From contig NC_089732.1 of the NCBI RefSeq assembly GCF_035083965.1, positions 3,363,383-3,427,382 on the forward strand: a DNA stretch of 64,000 bases, read 5' to 3'. Under the pieces are notes generated by a model. The model saw only the letters and a list, made by a program, of their open reading frames with translations. It did not search any database and was not told the DNA's origin. The position numbers were made by a program, and so were the translations under genes. Below, piece by piece: positions 13,101-21,976 of the stretch (the first letter of the stretch is position 1; each line of letters begins with the position of its first letter). This DNA comes from Branchiostoma lanceolatum (Eukaryota; Chordata; Leptocardii; Amphioxiformes; Branchiostomatidae).

Positions 13101-16100
13101 TATAATTTCATTTGTTCACATCTTTTTCTCTGACTTTGGAATCATTTTTTTCAGGCAAAGGCAACTCGGAAAAGCTTGAGATTCTCCCGATGGCGAAGTG
13201 GGCGGTTGTTTACCGAGGATTGCGCACGTTTCTGCGGCCGTTCGGGGAGAGTGGGGAGGGCAGGCTGGATTTCTACCACCGGTCACTAAGCAAAGCCGTC
13301 AGGTCAAAGTAGGTGATGAAATCAATTGCTTTGCATTGAATAGTGTGATCATTTATTATTACAACATATGAATACTGTTATTGTGTCCGCCAAACCTTGT
13401 GACATCAAGATTATCTTGCACTTGGGCAATAGAATGCTACAACTGGCTGTAAAATCTAGTGTATGTTCTGTGTTCAAGTGTTATGTCTGTATCAGTATAG
13501 ACAGTATATCTGCCCTTTGGCGTAACGCACTAGCTTCTGTATCTGTATTTGTATTGCCGGTATAACGACTCTTTGGTGCAACGAGTTCCATTCTACTAGT
13601 TCTCGGAAAATACAATCCTAGGTTAATAAGTCTGGCATGACTATTTCTTGTTGTGTACTACTAGGTATTTCCTGGTGGATGAGGCGGATGAAGACAGGGT
13701 CGAGGCCAGGTACAACTGGTGGCACAGCAAACTGGCCAACTTCTTCCAACACGTGGCTAACATCGACAGGAGGGTGGAGGTAAGACTGCAGAAACATTAT
13801 GTGATCAACAAACATACTAGGGTTGGATACTGGTTTGCTGGACCTGATTTGGACCTTTATAACATCCAAGAACCGAGTCCAAAAAACCTGAAAGCCTAAA
13901 ACCTGAGTCCAAAAAAACCTGAACAAAGTACAAATATATTTCTATTTTGTTTGATAAAAAGTGTTTTGAGTCTCCCCTCTGACAAAAAAGGCATTTAAAA
14001 TATGTGTAACATTCAAATATCAAACAATGGTTTATCTTGAAAGTCTTCTCACCAAGAAATATTTATAGTCGTGCGTGTCAGTATTAATTCTCTATGCTTA
14101 ATATCGGTCTAATAAAACAAAACATCAACTGGACAGGATCAGGGCCAGGTTCAGGTCCGGACCTGAACCTAAATCTCTGGACCTAAACTTGGACTTGGAC
14201 CTTATCAAGCCAAACCGGTATCCACCCCTAAGTCATACTATGGGCCTTGATCATATATTATGTAACCTCATGATTATGTGGACCATTACTGAAAAAGTTT
14301 GATATGCATATTTTAAGTTCGCAGTTGTTTTATGTTCACGGTCTCAAAACCACAACAAAAATTTTACTTATTTGTCTTCTGCCTGCCTGCCCTCATGTCC
14401 AAATGTTACATGTGCATACTACACATTCAATTTGTACAACTTTATGATGTTAGGAGGCAACTGTTCTGTCCGTCTGTAGCACCCTGGCCTAGTTGCTAGT
14501 AAATGGTTTCTGACTGGCACCGGTGTTTCCATTACAGTAGCAGTATGTGACTACAGTGCTATCGCGGACTCAATGCCACCGCAAACACTCAATTTTCTCC
14601 TTACCGCAAAATCCAATTACTGCAGCCATGAATGCATGTTACTGTTTAAGGATATCAGTTAAATTTCCAGTAACATACCAACATCCATGTCTGACTTAAC
14701 AGGAGTACCCCTACCAGCTGACTAAGATAGGTGACCACAGTAGACTTGCTGAGTGCCTGCTAGACTGGGACGTGTTTGATCACCTGTACAACGAGGACTA
14801 CAGCAGCCAGCTGCTGGCCTACTGGAGAGCTGTGAGTGTTCAACATAGTTGTCTTCTGTAGTAGTATCCAATATTTGATTATACTGCCGCTGGGGTCCCT
14901 GGGGTGAGCAGCGGTCGGCTATATGAATGGTTTATTTATTTCAGAGAGTAAAATAATGCACAACAGTAGCAGTCAAGCGACTGAATTGTAGCTGTAGCAT
15001 TTACATTAAAAATTGTTCACGTCAATTCACAATTAGATATGAAATACATGGTACAAAAACGCATTGATTATTAAAACCATTAATTCTTTAAGACAATAAT
15101 ACAAAGATCACAGCGATAGACATTGCATATGTGTATTAAGTAAGCGGAAAATAAATGGTACGGCACTGTTTCGATAGCGGTTTGTATGGCAACGAGGATC
15201 GTTCAATTTGTGCGACGACCTAGTTAGGCGCCTACTAACGTGACCTCTGGTAAGTGGTAGAAAGTTACGAAACTGATCGGATTGGCTGAGAGTGATCGCC
15301 TGACGGCTAGTCTTCACACCACACTTTCAGGCGGCTCTGTCCAGGGGGTTCGCGCTCAGTTCAGTTCTAATTGACCATGGAATACTACAAGGTCACATGT
15401 GGCCAGTCTTCAACTGTGACCTGTCTGGCCGTAATTCTGCCCCTCAGGAAGCCAAAGAATGCCCTATAATAAGTTTAAATTCTCTAAAACGCATCACTGT
15501 GGAAGGTAAAACCTACATCATCCCCCTGCTTGGTTGCTCCGCTCCCTCACAATGCTCCCCTTTGCAATTTTTTTTCTAGAAAAACCCCTGTACAGAATGA
15601 TGAAATTTTTGTCTTTTTTTCAGGCTGGAGGAGCAGAAGAGATGGAGACGAGGTATAAGGCATCTCTGAAGGAACTGGAGAGCAAGGAGGATGTCTCCAA
15701 GGAAACCCTGGGCCTGAGGTACCTTCAGGTGTCCAGAGTCATGTAAGTCTGATGTCCTTTGTGTATGTCTGCTGACCACAGAAAATCATTTAGATACAGG
15801 TCCAAAATACTGGATCTTGATGTATCGGTTACTTTTAATTTCCTAATATATAGATTTACACTTACATGTGACCAAAGATGTACAAATCCTACCACAGCCA
15901 GAAATCTAGCTCTGGAAAAGGTGAAAATGACTTGACGTTGAAAGTTTGAGATGTTAACAGTGGACACTTGTCAAGATGCCAACAGTTTACTAACGCTTCT
16001 GTCATCCTTGAAGACCACATGTCACTTTGTCAAATTTTGCAGGTACAGGTACAGATACAAGGGGATGGATCTGTGCCTAAACCTAGTCTTAGAGCTTCGA

Positions 16101-17260
16101 ATTGGAGATAGGCACCGTCATCTGCGCCACTAAATGGTTTCGGGAAGACTTTTTTAAAAACTTTTAAAAATTGAACTGTCTTTTATTGTACGTTGTATAT
16201 TTTACAGGACCCAGGGAGGCCGCCATGATGCTGCGGAGGAGATGCTCGCTCCCGCGGTCAGGATCGAGCGGGAGGACCTGGGAGCACGGCCCGAGAGGAT
16301 GGCGCAAGTCTACGAACTCACCGCCACCATCTTTACTGAGGTACAAACCACACTTCTGTCACAGGCCTGTCCTTAGTGCTGATTGGGCAGTCCCTGTCCT
16401 GTCCTAAGCGCTGATTGGGCAATCACTACCCTGTCCTCAGTGCTGATTGGGCAGTCAAAGGCCTGGCCTGTCCTTAGTGCTGATTGGGCAGTCACAGGCC
16501 TGGCCTGTCCTTAGTTCTGATTGGGCAGTCACTGTCCTGTCATCAGTGCTGATTGGGCAGTGACTGTCCTGTCCTCAGTGCTGATTGGGTAGTCACTATC
16601 CTGTCCTCAGTGCTGATTAGGCAGTCCCTGTCCTGTCCTCAGTGCTGATTGGGCAGTCACTATCCTGTCCTTAGTCCTGATTAGGCAGTCCCTGTCCTGT
16701 CCTCAGTGCTGATTGGGCAGTCACTATCCTGTCCTTAGTTCTGATTGGACAGTCCCTGTCCTGTCCTTAGTGCTGATTGGGCAGTGTTAACATTGGGATG
16801 AATACTCTCTGTTTACATTATGCCTCTGAATCAACTTTTATGACTGTATATTTAAAACAATGTAACTCTTATCTTTCAGAAACTGAAGCTGTATGACTTT
16901 GTAAGTCCCCAGCAGCTGACAGAGCTCAGGCCAGCGATTCATAACGGCATCAAAGCCGTGGAACTCAGGGAAACTTTACCTCAGGATGATAAAAACAAGG
17001 TAACAGTCATTCACCATAGTATGCACCTCAATGTGAATAGTGTTTATGCATTTGTGTGGCATGTACAGTACATGTATATTTGTGTGTATGTGTGCAAATT
17101 ACCCAATTTTTTTTTCACTTCACTCCAAGGGTGTGATGTAATTTGTTTTGGGCTTAAATGCATGTTTGTCTATATTATATATCTGTCTGACTGTGTATCT
17201 GTGTTTGTATGTGTATGCATGTTGACATATTGTATATATATATAATACAAAAAAAATGAT

Positions 17261-17319
<59 letters not shown>

Positions 17320-17320
17320 G

Positions 17321-17375
<55 letters not shown>

Positions 17376-17376
17376 G

Positions 17377-17427
<51 letters not shown>

Positions 17428-17428
17428 G

Positions 17429-17491
<63 letters not shown>

Positions 17492-20400
17492 GTCACACAC
17501 ACACTTAGTAGAATACAGTAGAATTGAAATATTCTTGTGAATGTTTCTCCCCCAGTTCAAGCTGGCCAAGACTCGGATGCAGCTGGCGTTTAACATGGAG
17601 AGTTGGCAGGCATGTCTGCTGGACGAGAGACAGTACCCCGCTGCCACAGCCTTCCTCGACAAGGCACGGGCCTCTCAGGAGGGCAACAAACACATCGACC
17701 TGGCCATGGAGACATTCAAACAGGTCAGTACTAACTAAAGACGCTTTAGACACTCATAACTTCTCAACAAACACATCGACCTTGCCATGGAGACATTCAA
17801 ACAGGTCAGTACTAACTAGAGATGCTTTAGACACTCGTAACTTCTCAACAAGCACATGGACCTGGCCATGGAGACATTCAAATAAGGTCAGTACTAACTA
17901 CAGACGCTTTGGACACTCGTAACTTCTCAACAAACACATCGACCTGACCATGGAGACATTCAAACAGGTCAGTACTAACTAAAAATGCTTTTGACACTGA
18001 ATGAAAAGATTCTTTAATTTGTTCAAAATGAAATTGTTATGGAGAGGGGTAGTGATGCAAATGAAGGAGTAGCCCTAACTAGTGCAAGCAATTTTCATGT
18101 CGTCATCTCATTAGTTTTTTATTTTTAAACCCAGCTGCGAGATCACGGGCATCTTGCTGAGGCCATCATGACCAAGGCCATCCTGGCGGACAGAGGCAGT
18201 CAGGTGCAACTGGAGGTAAGGCAGGGTTAGGATTAACCATGTGGAAATAGAATTATAACAGTACCTTAAGGGTTCATGTTAACCATGTGGAATAATATTA
18301 TAATAGTTTGTGGGGTCAAACATCATCTTGAATCATGTATGAATGCATTGACAATCAAGCAAGCTAGTCTTCCAATAATGTTACTTACCAGCTACATACA
18401 CGTATCTGACTGTACATTTCTGTGTTTTCTAAAACAGTTACAAGATTCCCTTAGTTTAGGCAACAGACATGCACACACACACACACATACATGTACATAT
18501 GCCTCCAGGAGGAATAGGTCAGCAGCAAATTGAACATCAAACACTCCTGATGTCACCGATCTTGTGCCCTTGGAAGAAAGGCACTTTACATGACTTTCCT
18601 CACTCCGCCCAAGTGTAAAAATGGGATTGGTATATTACATGTATGTGTGTGGGTCACAACACCAGCAATAGCTGCCTGTGTCTTACATGTATGGCACTGT
18701 TGCAATTCTAATCAAATCAAATCCTGTACACACTGTTACATGTACACATTGCCCATACACACACACACACACACACACCTGTATACATCAGGATTTTGCA
18801 ACCGAAACTGCTGTCCTAACGATACTCCCCTCCCATGCATGCAAATCAGCTGTACCAGGAATCCCTTAGTAAGTGCCTTGAAAGTTACGGTGAAAACCAC
18901 ATCCTGACGACAAGACTCTACATCAACATGGGGATATACTATGAGGATCGGCATCAGTATGAAGATGCATACAGGCACTTCAAAAAATGGCACCAGGCCT
19001 GCTATGAGATCTTCGGTCCGGACCATCCCAAGACAAAGCGAGCAGAGGGGACGCTGAATGAGGATTACTACAGAATGATTGCACGGCGGCTGGAAGAGGA
19101 GGGGTAACCTCCCTCATGCATGCATGGTACATTCCAGTACAAACCTCCTCCTGTGTACTGTGTTGCTGCGTCCCTTGGCTTTATGGCTTCAATCTTGACC
19201 ATCAATGCAAGATGCTCTGAAACTCTTCGCCCTAACCAGTTATACTGCAGCTTGTTTAGAATTTACACACTCTTATAAGTTTACATTCCAGTACAAACCT
19301 AGTCCCGTTTTGCCCTTGTGTGCTTAGCGTTGCTGCGGCCCTTGGCTTTATGGCTTCAATCTTGACCATCAATGCAAGATGCTCTGAAACTCTTCGCCCT
19401 AACCAGTTATACTGCAGCTTGTTAGAATTTACACGCACTTATAAGTTTACATTCCAGTACAAACCTAGTCCTGTTTTGCCCTTGTGTGCTTAGCGTTGCT
19501 GCGGCCCTTGGCTTAATGGATTCAATCTTGACCATCAACACAAGATACTCTGAAACTCCATGCCCTAACCAGTTATGCTGCAGCTTGTTTAAAGTTTACA
19601 CACACTCAAGTTTACATTTCTGTACAATCCCATTTTTTCCTTGTGTGCTGTGTTGCTGTGGCCCTTGGCTATATTGATTCAATCTTGATAGTCGATGAAA
19701 ATCCTCTGAAGTGATCTGCCCTAACCTGTAATGCTGCAGCTTGTTTAAAGTTTATATTCCAGTATAAAGCAGCTTCTTCCTTGTGTGCTGTGTTGCTGTG
19801 GCCCTTGGATTTATGGCTTCAATCTTGCCCATCAATGCAAAATGGTCTGAAGTGCTCTGCCCTGACTTGTTATGCTGCAGCTTATTTAAAATTTACACAC
19901 ACTAAAGTTTACATTTCAGTACAAACCTGTTTCTCCCTTGTGTGCTTTGTTGCTGTGATACAAAATCCTCTGAAGCTCTGTTCTTTTACCTGTTATATGC
20001 TGTAGCTTTTTTTCATACAGAAAAGTTTACATCAAAAGGGCTGTTCATGTCAGTCAAACGCAACCAGTCATCATCAACCAATGAGACTAGTGTCTTCCTG
20101 ACAGCATCTTCGTGATTTACTGGTACAATGATGGTGTGACAGCTAGACCTACATGTAATGTCATATTTGGGCCGTGATAACGTTTGATATGGGTATTCCT
20201 GACTGGGTGATATCTTTGGTTATCACACAGGTTTCCATAGAACCATTTGGATGCACTTTGTGTGCACCGAGTGCACCACTTTCAAAAATTGAACACTGCA
20301 ATATTATTGTTACAATTCTTCTGATGGCATTTCGCATTGAAATGTGTGTTTTTTTGGGTGGTATGACATATTGAATAGAATACAACATGATGTACTCTGT

Positions 20401-21976
20401 ATCATCCTCGGTCCCAGCCTTCCTGCAGGTTTCATTGCCTTCCGGCTGATCCGATTACTAGGGTATTTCGGAAAACAACTTGTTGTATTCGAATTCTATG
20501 TCGATAATGGTGACGACATGACCTCTGACCTGATTTTGACATGATCTAGGACCTGTCTGCTTCAGCTTCATCCTGAGCATGGATGAGAAATAATCACAAT
20601 TTGGCTGGCCTGCGCATACTTCTGTTACCCTTTACCGATCACTTCTTACTCAATCTTATCTTTGTGTGGTATTGTCTTACTTCTTTAGACAATTTTGCTC
20701 TAACACTTATATAGTTAAAAAGCTGCCTGCTCACGAGAGAATGTGTAAGTTTTGTACAATGAATGCAGTGGAAAATAAAATCCATTTTATTTGCCAATGT
20801 CCTCTATATGACGCCGAAAGAAACGAATTATATAAAACAGCTTCCGTTAATTCCCCTAGCTTTCACCATTTGACTAACTTACAAAAATCAATCTTAATAC
20901 TAAAATCAAGCAACCCACTTACGATACAAAACATGGGTCTCTTCATTTTCCACTGCCTTCAAAAAAGAAGTCAAACCCAACCATAGTCAACCATAGTTAA
21001 CATAGAACTTTCACAGTAGACTAGAAAACTATGTCGATTCCCATGTATATCCATGTACTTGTTTGTCTACAATCAGCCTTCGGGCATGAACTTGCAATAA
21101 AGTTATTATTATTATTATAATCATATAACTGTCCTCGTAAGGACAGACTGAAGCAATCATAATAACTCAGAGGGTAGGGTAGAAAACCTGAGCATGACTC
21201 ACAATCTTGGTGGCACAGAACTGAGCACACCGAGGCATGAACCTGGTCTTCAAGCTTTGTTTTCGTTATTTTCTTACAGCAAAGCCTATTTTTTCAGAAT
21301 TCGAAATCCAACAAATCAAATTGGTGTGACCATAGGAAGGTAGAACTTTCTGTAACAGTTGGTGTCAAAATATGAGCATTTTAGGGTTAATTTCAAATGC
21401 TACGTGACTGTGAAAAAAACAGTGTTTTTCAAAATCTGAAAAAAAAAGAGACAGGAATCCGAGAAATAAGAATTCAGCAATAATATGGCCTTTGAACAAA
21501 ATGTTTATTTGGATATTATCATAATATCAATTTGTGAATGCAAAGGCAATATGTGTACAACCTATAAGTGATTTATGGAACCAATGTTTCTGTGACCATC
21601 TGTCAGTTCTCATTGCAATGCAGCACAGGTGTTGCTGCTTATAGATGTGTTCCCAAGCGCAAAGTATTTACAAATAGTGTATATATATTGATTTGTGTTT
21701 GTTACCTCCCCACAGTTGTATGAAGAAGCCTTAGCCCTGTGTCTACAGACCTACGGGGAAAACCACATCCTGACCTCTCGACTCTACATCAACATCGGCA
21801 TCTACTACGAGGATAGAGGACAATACAGGGACTCTTACAAACACTTTAAGAAGTGGTACGAGACTTGCCTGGTCGTGTTCGGTCCCGACCACCCCAAGAC
21901 GAAGCGAGCGGCGGGGACGTTGGAAGAGCCGTTGTATCGTAGGGTTCGACAGATGGATGAACGGGGGGAACTGTAA
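1171..21976 (+). CDS. DUF4062-NACHT-TPR STAND NTPase (TTC41/nephrocystin-3-like), 24 coding exons
   Basis: Predicted signalling or scaffold NTPase. Exons, with phases that chain: 1171-1233, 1824-1958, 2424-2492, 5082-5188, 5566-5699, 6103-6236, 7247-7345, 7946-8038, 8475-8531, 8832-8968, 9731-9842, 10532-10639, 11057-11230, 11678-11865, 12260-12435, 13155-13308, 13665-13779, 14703-14831, 15624-15742, 16208-16340, 16880-16999, 17556-17723, 18135-18215, then 18850-19107 or 21716-21976. The product is 1020 or 1021 aa. Residues about 38-165 are DUF4062 (IFVSSTFKDF), the P-loop GPGSGKS lies near 316-322, Walker B VIILDAVNQ near 408-416, and the C-terminus is TPR-like (YGENHIL, GIYYEDR, FGPDHPKTKRA). 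The start MGCGAS allows N-myristoylation. The least certain junction is 11865 to 12260, where an acceptor ending ttag gives the matching phase; the stronger-looking cag at 12269-12271 would not. TTC41, NPHP3 or a lineage-specific paralogue are all possible orthology calls. Confidence 0.88.
1291..1561 (-). repeat. tRNA-derived SINE, family 1, minus strand
   Basis: In minus orientation it has a tRNA-like head with a B-box-like gagttcaaatcc motif, a body containing the cactttacatgactttcctc motif, and a tail ggcctcaaaaaggctatggg. The same layout recurs at 5263-5545, 11420-11600, 60938-61045 and 61106-61365. It lies in intron 1 of the STAND NTPase gene. Confidence 0.6.
1824..7345 (+). CDS. Exons 2-7: DUF4062 domain of the STAND NTPase
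   Basis: These six exons encode the DUF4062 module typical of NPHP3, TTC41, NWD1 and TEP1-type STAND proteins. It starts with a strand and SSTF loop (RIFVSSTFKDFKAERE), continues with VECDLRWGVPKDTT and FFVNMTSERCGWVP (compare the usual GERYGWVP), then the helix-rich SITEMEIMHAA. It ends at KVYLKGLDGLFTQK. Phases across the exons are 0,0,0,2,1,0 and each junction rebuilds a sensible codon. The biochemical role of DUF4062 is not settled; it is usually placed N-terminal to the NTPase. The acceptor of exon 7 lies in a 60-bp tandem array, described separately. Confidence 0.85.
1985..2130 (+). repeat. Dispersed repeat shared with 58690-58830
   Basis: The two stretches share an ordered series of motifs: gagatctctcaaa, actgtttttcaaa, gatttatgtaacctggcg and attaatgt. 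Both lie in introns of unrelated genes, as expected for an interspersed element. The type is not identified. Confidence 0.5.
2739..2816 (+). repeat. 3' fragment of a family-1 SINE
   Basis: It carries the conserved tail of the SINE: ccctagacacagtggat, then cccactgtccctatggcctc and ggctatgggactacc. It stops 14 bases before the piggyBac-like element at 2831. Confidence 0.55.
2831..4191. mobile_element. Non-autonomous piggyBac-like DNA transposon (1353 bp) with TTAA target duplication
   Basis: The element body is 2835-4187. It is flanked by TTAA at 2831-2834 and 4188-4191. Its ends are perfect 16-bp terminal inverted repeats, CCCTCAAACCACCGTA at the left and its complement at the right. TTAA targets and TIRs beginning CCC are hallmarks of the piggyBac superfamily. 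Inside, a near-palindrome TGGGGTCAAAACTGACCCCA sits at the left end (about 2851), again at about 3029, and in inverted form near the right end (about 4126). No transposase ORF is visible, so the element must be mobilised in trans. It lies in intron 3 of the STAND NTPase gene. Confidence 0.85.
5263..5545 (+). repeat. Full-length tRNA-derived SINE, family 1
   Basis: The head has an A-box-like ggcgtaatggttagggcg (about 5270-5287) and a B-box-like gggtttgaattcc (about 5312-5324), the internal pol III promoter pattern of tRNA-derived SINEs. The body holds the caccttggtgtaaaatgggt motif, and the tail ggctgtgggactac ends just before exon 5. It sits between exons 4 and 5 of the STAND NTPase gene. Confidence 0.7.
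7031..7282 (+). repeat. 60-bp tandem repeat duplicating the exon 7 splice acceptor
   Basis: Four near-identical 60-bp units each contain the 3' end of the intron (tttgtcccctcag) and the first 31 or so coding bases of exon 7, up to gactgcgagtttgac. In the first three units the coding part runs straight into an in-frame TAG (gactag). Only the last unit, with its acceptor at 7246/7247, leads into the rest of the exon. Confidence 0.9.
7480..7870 (+). repeat. Pyrimidine-rich imperfect repeat (tccatc / cttcatc)
   Basis: About 390 bases are almost wholly C and T, built of irregular tccatc, cttcatc and ctctccat units. Although open in one frame, the predicted peptide is only Ser/His/Pro/Ile repeats. 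It lies in intron 7 just upstream of exon 8 and may act as a long polypyrimidine tract. Confidence 0.75.
8155..8447 (+). repeat. tRNA-derived SINE, family 3
   Basis: A tRNA-like head shows an A-box-like cgtagtccagtagttaac and a B-box-like gagttcaaatccgg (about 8205-8218). The body contains gggatttccctgatacaatg and ends gagatcactttcactt. Remnants of the same family are seen at 532-590 and around 1690-1770. Confidence 0.6.
8832..10639 (+). CDS. Exons 10-12: NACHT nucleotide-binding core
   Basis: Exon 10 (8832-8968) carries Walker A GPGSGKS after the hydrophobic strand LVLVA. Exon 11 (9731-9842) encodes GWHIFFHFVGATPGSTDLEL, a sequence type characteristic of DUF4062-NACHT proteins. Exon 12 (10532-10639) carries the Walker B strand TVIILDAVNQ. 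The first Walker B aspartate is present; the position three residues later is Asn, where human NPHP3 (from memory) has Asp. ATP binding is therefore likely, while hydrolysis cannot be judged from the sequence. The next exon, 11057-11230, adds the sensor region (VRCVFSMIGETPPHKAL). Confidence 0.85.
9498..9693. mobile_element. PIF/Harbinger-like MITE hairpin with TTA target duplication
   Basis: The interval 9501-9690 folds almost completely on itself. Left arm: GGCCACACCAATTTAATTTC, then ttggttaacg, a C/A-rich run and gaaggctgg. The right arm mirrors this, ending ggtgtggcc. It is flanked by TTA on both sides (9498-9500 and 9691-9693). A 3-bp TTA duplication and TIRs beginning GGCC fit PIF/Harbinger MITEs. 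It lies 37 bases upstream of exon 11. A related half-element (caaattggtgtgaccat) is at about 21318-21334. Confidence 0.7.
11057..18215 (+). CDS. Exons 13-23: helical, winged-helix-like and TPR region
   Basis: This block holds the STAND-type helical region after the ATPase core. Recognisable parts are QVLERFEEENGGFLLVATL (exon 15), LDFYHRSLSKAVRS (exon 16, a typical STAND winged-helix motif) and YNWWHSKLANFFQ (exon 17). Later exons 20-23 look like degenerate TPR helices: AEEMLAPAVRIEREDLGARP, QYPAATAFLDKARAS and LAEAIMTKAIL. All introns are GT-AG. Exon 14 ends in phase 2 (TTA AA|GTAAG). It joins in frame only if exon 15 starts at 12260, adding a short LLTQ ahead of VLERF. Confidence 0.75.
11420..11600 (+). 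repeat. Truncated family-1 SINE
   Basis: It contains gatcttgtgcccctt, aggtgtaaaaatgggtacct and ccctagacacattggat, in the order found in the full-length copy at 5263-5545, but lacks the tRNA-like head. It lies in intron 13 of the STAND NTPase gene. Confidence 0.55.
11955..12021 (+). repeat. Duplicate of the exon 14 end with its splice donor
   Basis: The 3' end of exon 14 and its donor (11812-11883) are repeated here: gtgtttgagaaagtctccaa, then cttgccgatgg and aaagtaagccctggcttaga. The copy has lost the ctcttaa before the donor. Because it is also preceded by ctctagtgcag, it could be recognised as a 49-nt exon (11955-12003). Confidence 0.8.
12535..12855 (-). repeat. tRNA-derived SINE, family 2, minus strand
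   Basis: On the minus strand the tRNA-like head lies near 12780-12855 with a B-box-like gagttcgattccgg. It is followed by ttgggaaaggcactttaaca and a family-2 tail (gtgtttggtgagagcc, then aaaagaacccaccacgcc). A second full copy is at 28470-28778 and a partial plus-strand copy at 57455-57690. Confidence 0.6.
13816..14232. mobile_element. Probable hAT-type or other DNA element with GGATAC-CGGTTTG ends
   Basis: The left end agggttggatactggtttg and the right end caaaccggtatccacccct are imperfect inverted repeats of each other. Between them the sequence is rich in ggacctgaacc and aaaaaacctga motifs. The target duplication could not be resolved. It lies in intron 17 of the STAND NTPase gene. Confidence 0.5.
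16366..16785 (+). repeat. Minisatellite, about 13 units of 29-38 bp
   Basis: Units have the form tgctgattgggcagtcactg followed by tcctgtcctcag, with variants gcctggcctgtccttag. The array starts 25 bases after the exon 20 donor. There is no spacer-repeat alternation. Confidence 0.9.
17263..17505 (+). repeat. (CA)n microsatellite with regularly spaced CCGT interruptions
   Basis: About 243 bases of CA dinucleotide repeat are broken by ccgtca at 17318, 17374, 17426 and 17490, giving spacings of 56, 52 and 64 bases. The pattern suggests tandem copying of an interrupted CA block. It lies 50 bases before exon 22. Confidence 0.95.
17684..17990 (+). repeat. 81-bp tandem repeat duplicating the exon 22 end and donor
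   Basis: Four units start at 17684, 17765, 17846 and 17928. Each contains the last 40 coding bases of exon 22 (caacaaacacatcgacctgg, then atggagacattcaaacag), the donor gtcagtactaact, and about 30 intron bases. The first unit is the real exon end. Unit 3 has an altered donor context (aataaggtcagt). Confidence 0.9.
18435..18490 (+). pseudogene. Decayed start of a third terminal-exon copy
   Basis: The sequence ctaaaacag is followed by codons reading LQDSLSLGNR, similar to the opening of terminal exon A (LYQESLSKCLES). It then runs into a CA repeat and has no TPR sequence beyond. I read it as the relic of a further duplicated terminal exon 400 bases upstream of exon A. The match is short, so it could be coincidence. 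Confidence 0.35.
18546..18632 (+). repeat. Short family-1 SINE fragment
   Basis: It carries gatcttgtgcccttggaa, ggcactttacatgactttcc and gcccaagtgtaaaaatggg, the body section of the SINE, without head or tail. Confidence 0.5.
18850..19107 (+). CDS. Alternative terminal exon A of the STAND NTPase gene
   Basis: After the acceptor aaatcag, this phase-0 exon reads LYQESLSKCLESYGENHILT and on through YINMGIYYEDRHQYEDAYRH, FGPDHPKTKRAEGTL to a TAA at 19105-19107. It encodes about two TPR-type helix pairs, 85 aa. It is homologous over its whole length to exon B at 21716-21976, and both have the same entry phase and their own stop codon. Exon 23 (18135-18215) can therefore splice to either, giving two isoforms that differ only in the last TPR segment. 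The alternative is that one exon is a silent duplicate. Confidence 0.8.
   Translation: MYQESLSKCLESYGENHILTTRLYINMGIYYEDRHQYEDAYRHFKKWHQACYEIFGPDHPKTKRAEGTLNEDYYRMIARRLEEEG
19115..20010 (+). repeat. Satellite-like tandem repeat of 140-167 bp, about six units
   Basis: Units share cattccagtacaaacct, cccttgtgtgct, gttgctgcggcccttggc, ttcaatcttgaccatcaatg and ccagttatactgcagcttg. Starts of the cccttggc motif are about 167, 166, 157 and 140 bases apart, and the last unit is truncated. The array lies between the stop codon of terminal exon A and exon B, so in isoform A it would be 3' UTR sequence. Confidence 0.9.
20155..20435 (+). repeat. Dispersed repeat, copy 1 of 3 in the window
   Basis: Shared landmarks with 35765-36130 are gggccg near the start, tgatatgggtattcc, tatcacacagg, gaaatgtgtgtttt and tcggtcccagcc. 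The third copy, 57963-58255, shares the start (gtcatacctgggccg) and the attcggatgttcc section. No coding potential was seen; this is probably a decayed DNA element. Confidence 0.5.
20640..20990 (+). mobile_element. 3' remnant of a non-LTR retrotransposon
   Basis: The plus-strand reading includes KKLPAHERMCKFCTMNAVEN, HFICQCPLYDAERNELY and MGLFIFHCLQKRSQ. A CxxC...H...C motif followed by CPLYxxxR is typical of the C-terminal tail of CR1/L2-like LINE ORF2 proteins. No reverse transcriptase domain precedes it, so it is 5'-truncated and dead. An internally deleted relative lies at 42330-42500. An AATAAA at about 21095 may belong to this unit or serve terminal exon A. Confidence 0.65.
21716..21976 (+). 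CDS. Alternative terminal exon B of the STAND NTPase gene
   Basis: This exon follows a strong acceptor (ttacctccccacag) and enters in phase 0. It encodes LYEEALALCLQTYGENHILT, YINIGIYYEDRGQYRDSYKH and FGPDHPKTKRAAGTLEEPLY before a TAA at 21974-21976. It is 86 aa and closely matches exon A, but diverges at the extreme C-terminus (RRVRQMDERGEL against ARRLEEEG). Its upstream splice site looks better than that of exon A. No clear AATAAA was found close downstream, so the 3' end is not placed. Confidence 0.8.
   Translation: MYEEALALCLQTYGENHILTSRLYINIGIYYEDRGQYRDSYKHFKKWYETCLVVFGPDHPKTKRAAGTLEEPLYRRVRQMDERGEL

Noticed and set aside
16366..16785. Possible CRISPR-like array
   Set aside because: Units are contiguous minisatellite repeats with no unique spacers, inside an intron of a eukaryotic gene.
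17120..17540. Long open frames of Cys-Val or Thr-His repeats on both strands (also at 27705-28010)
   Set aside because: They are translations of CA dinucleotide repeats with no start context, domain or exon support.
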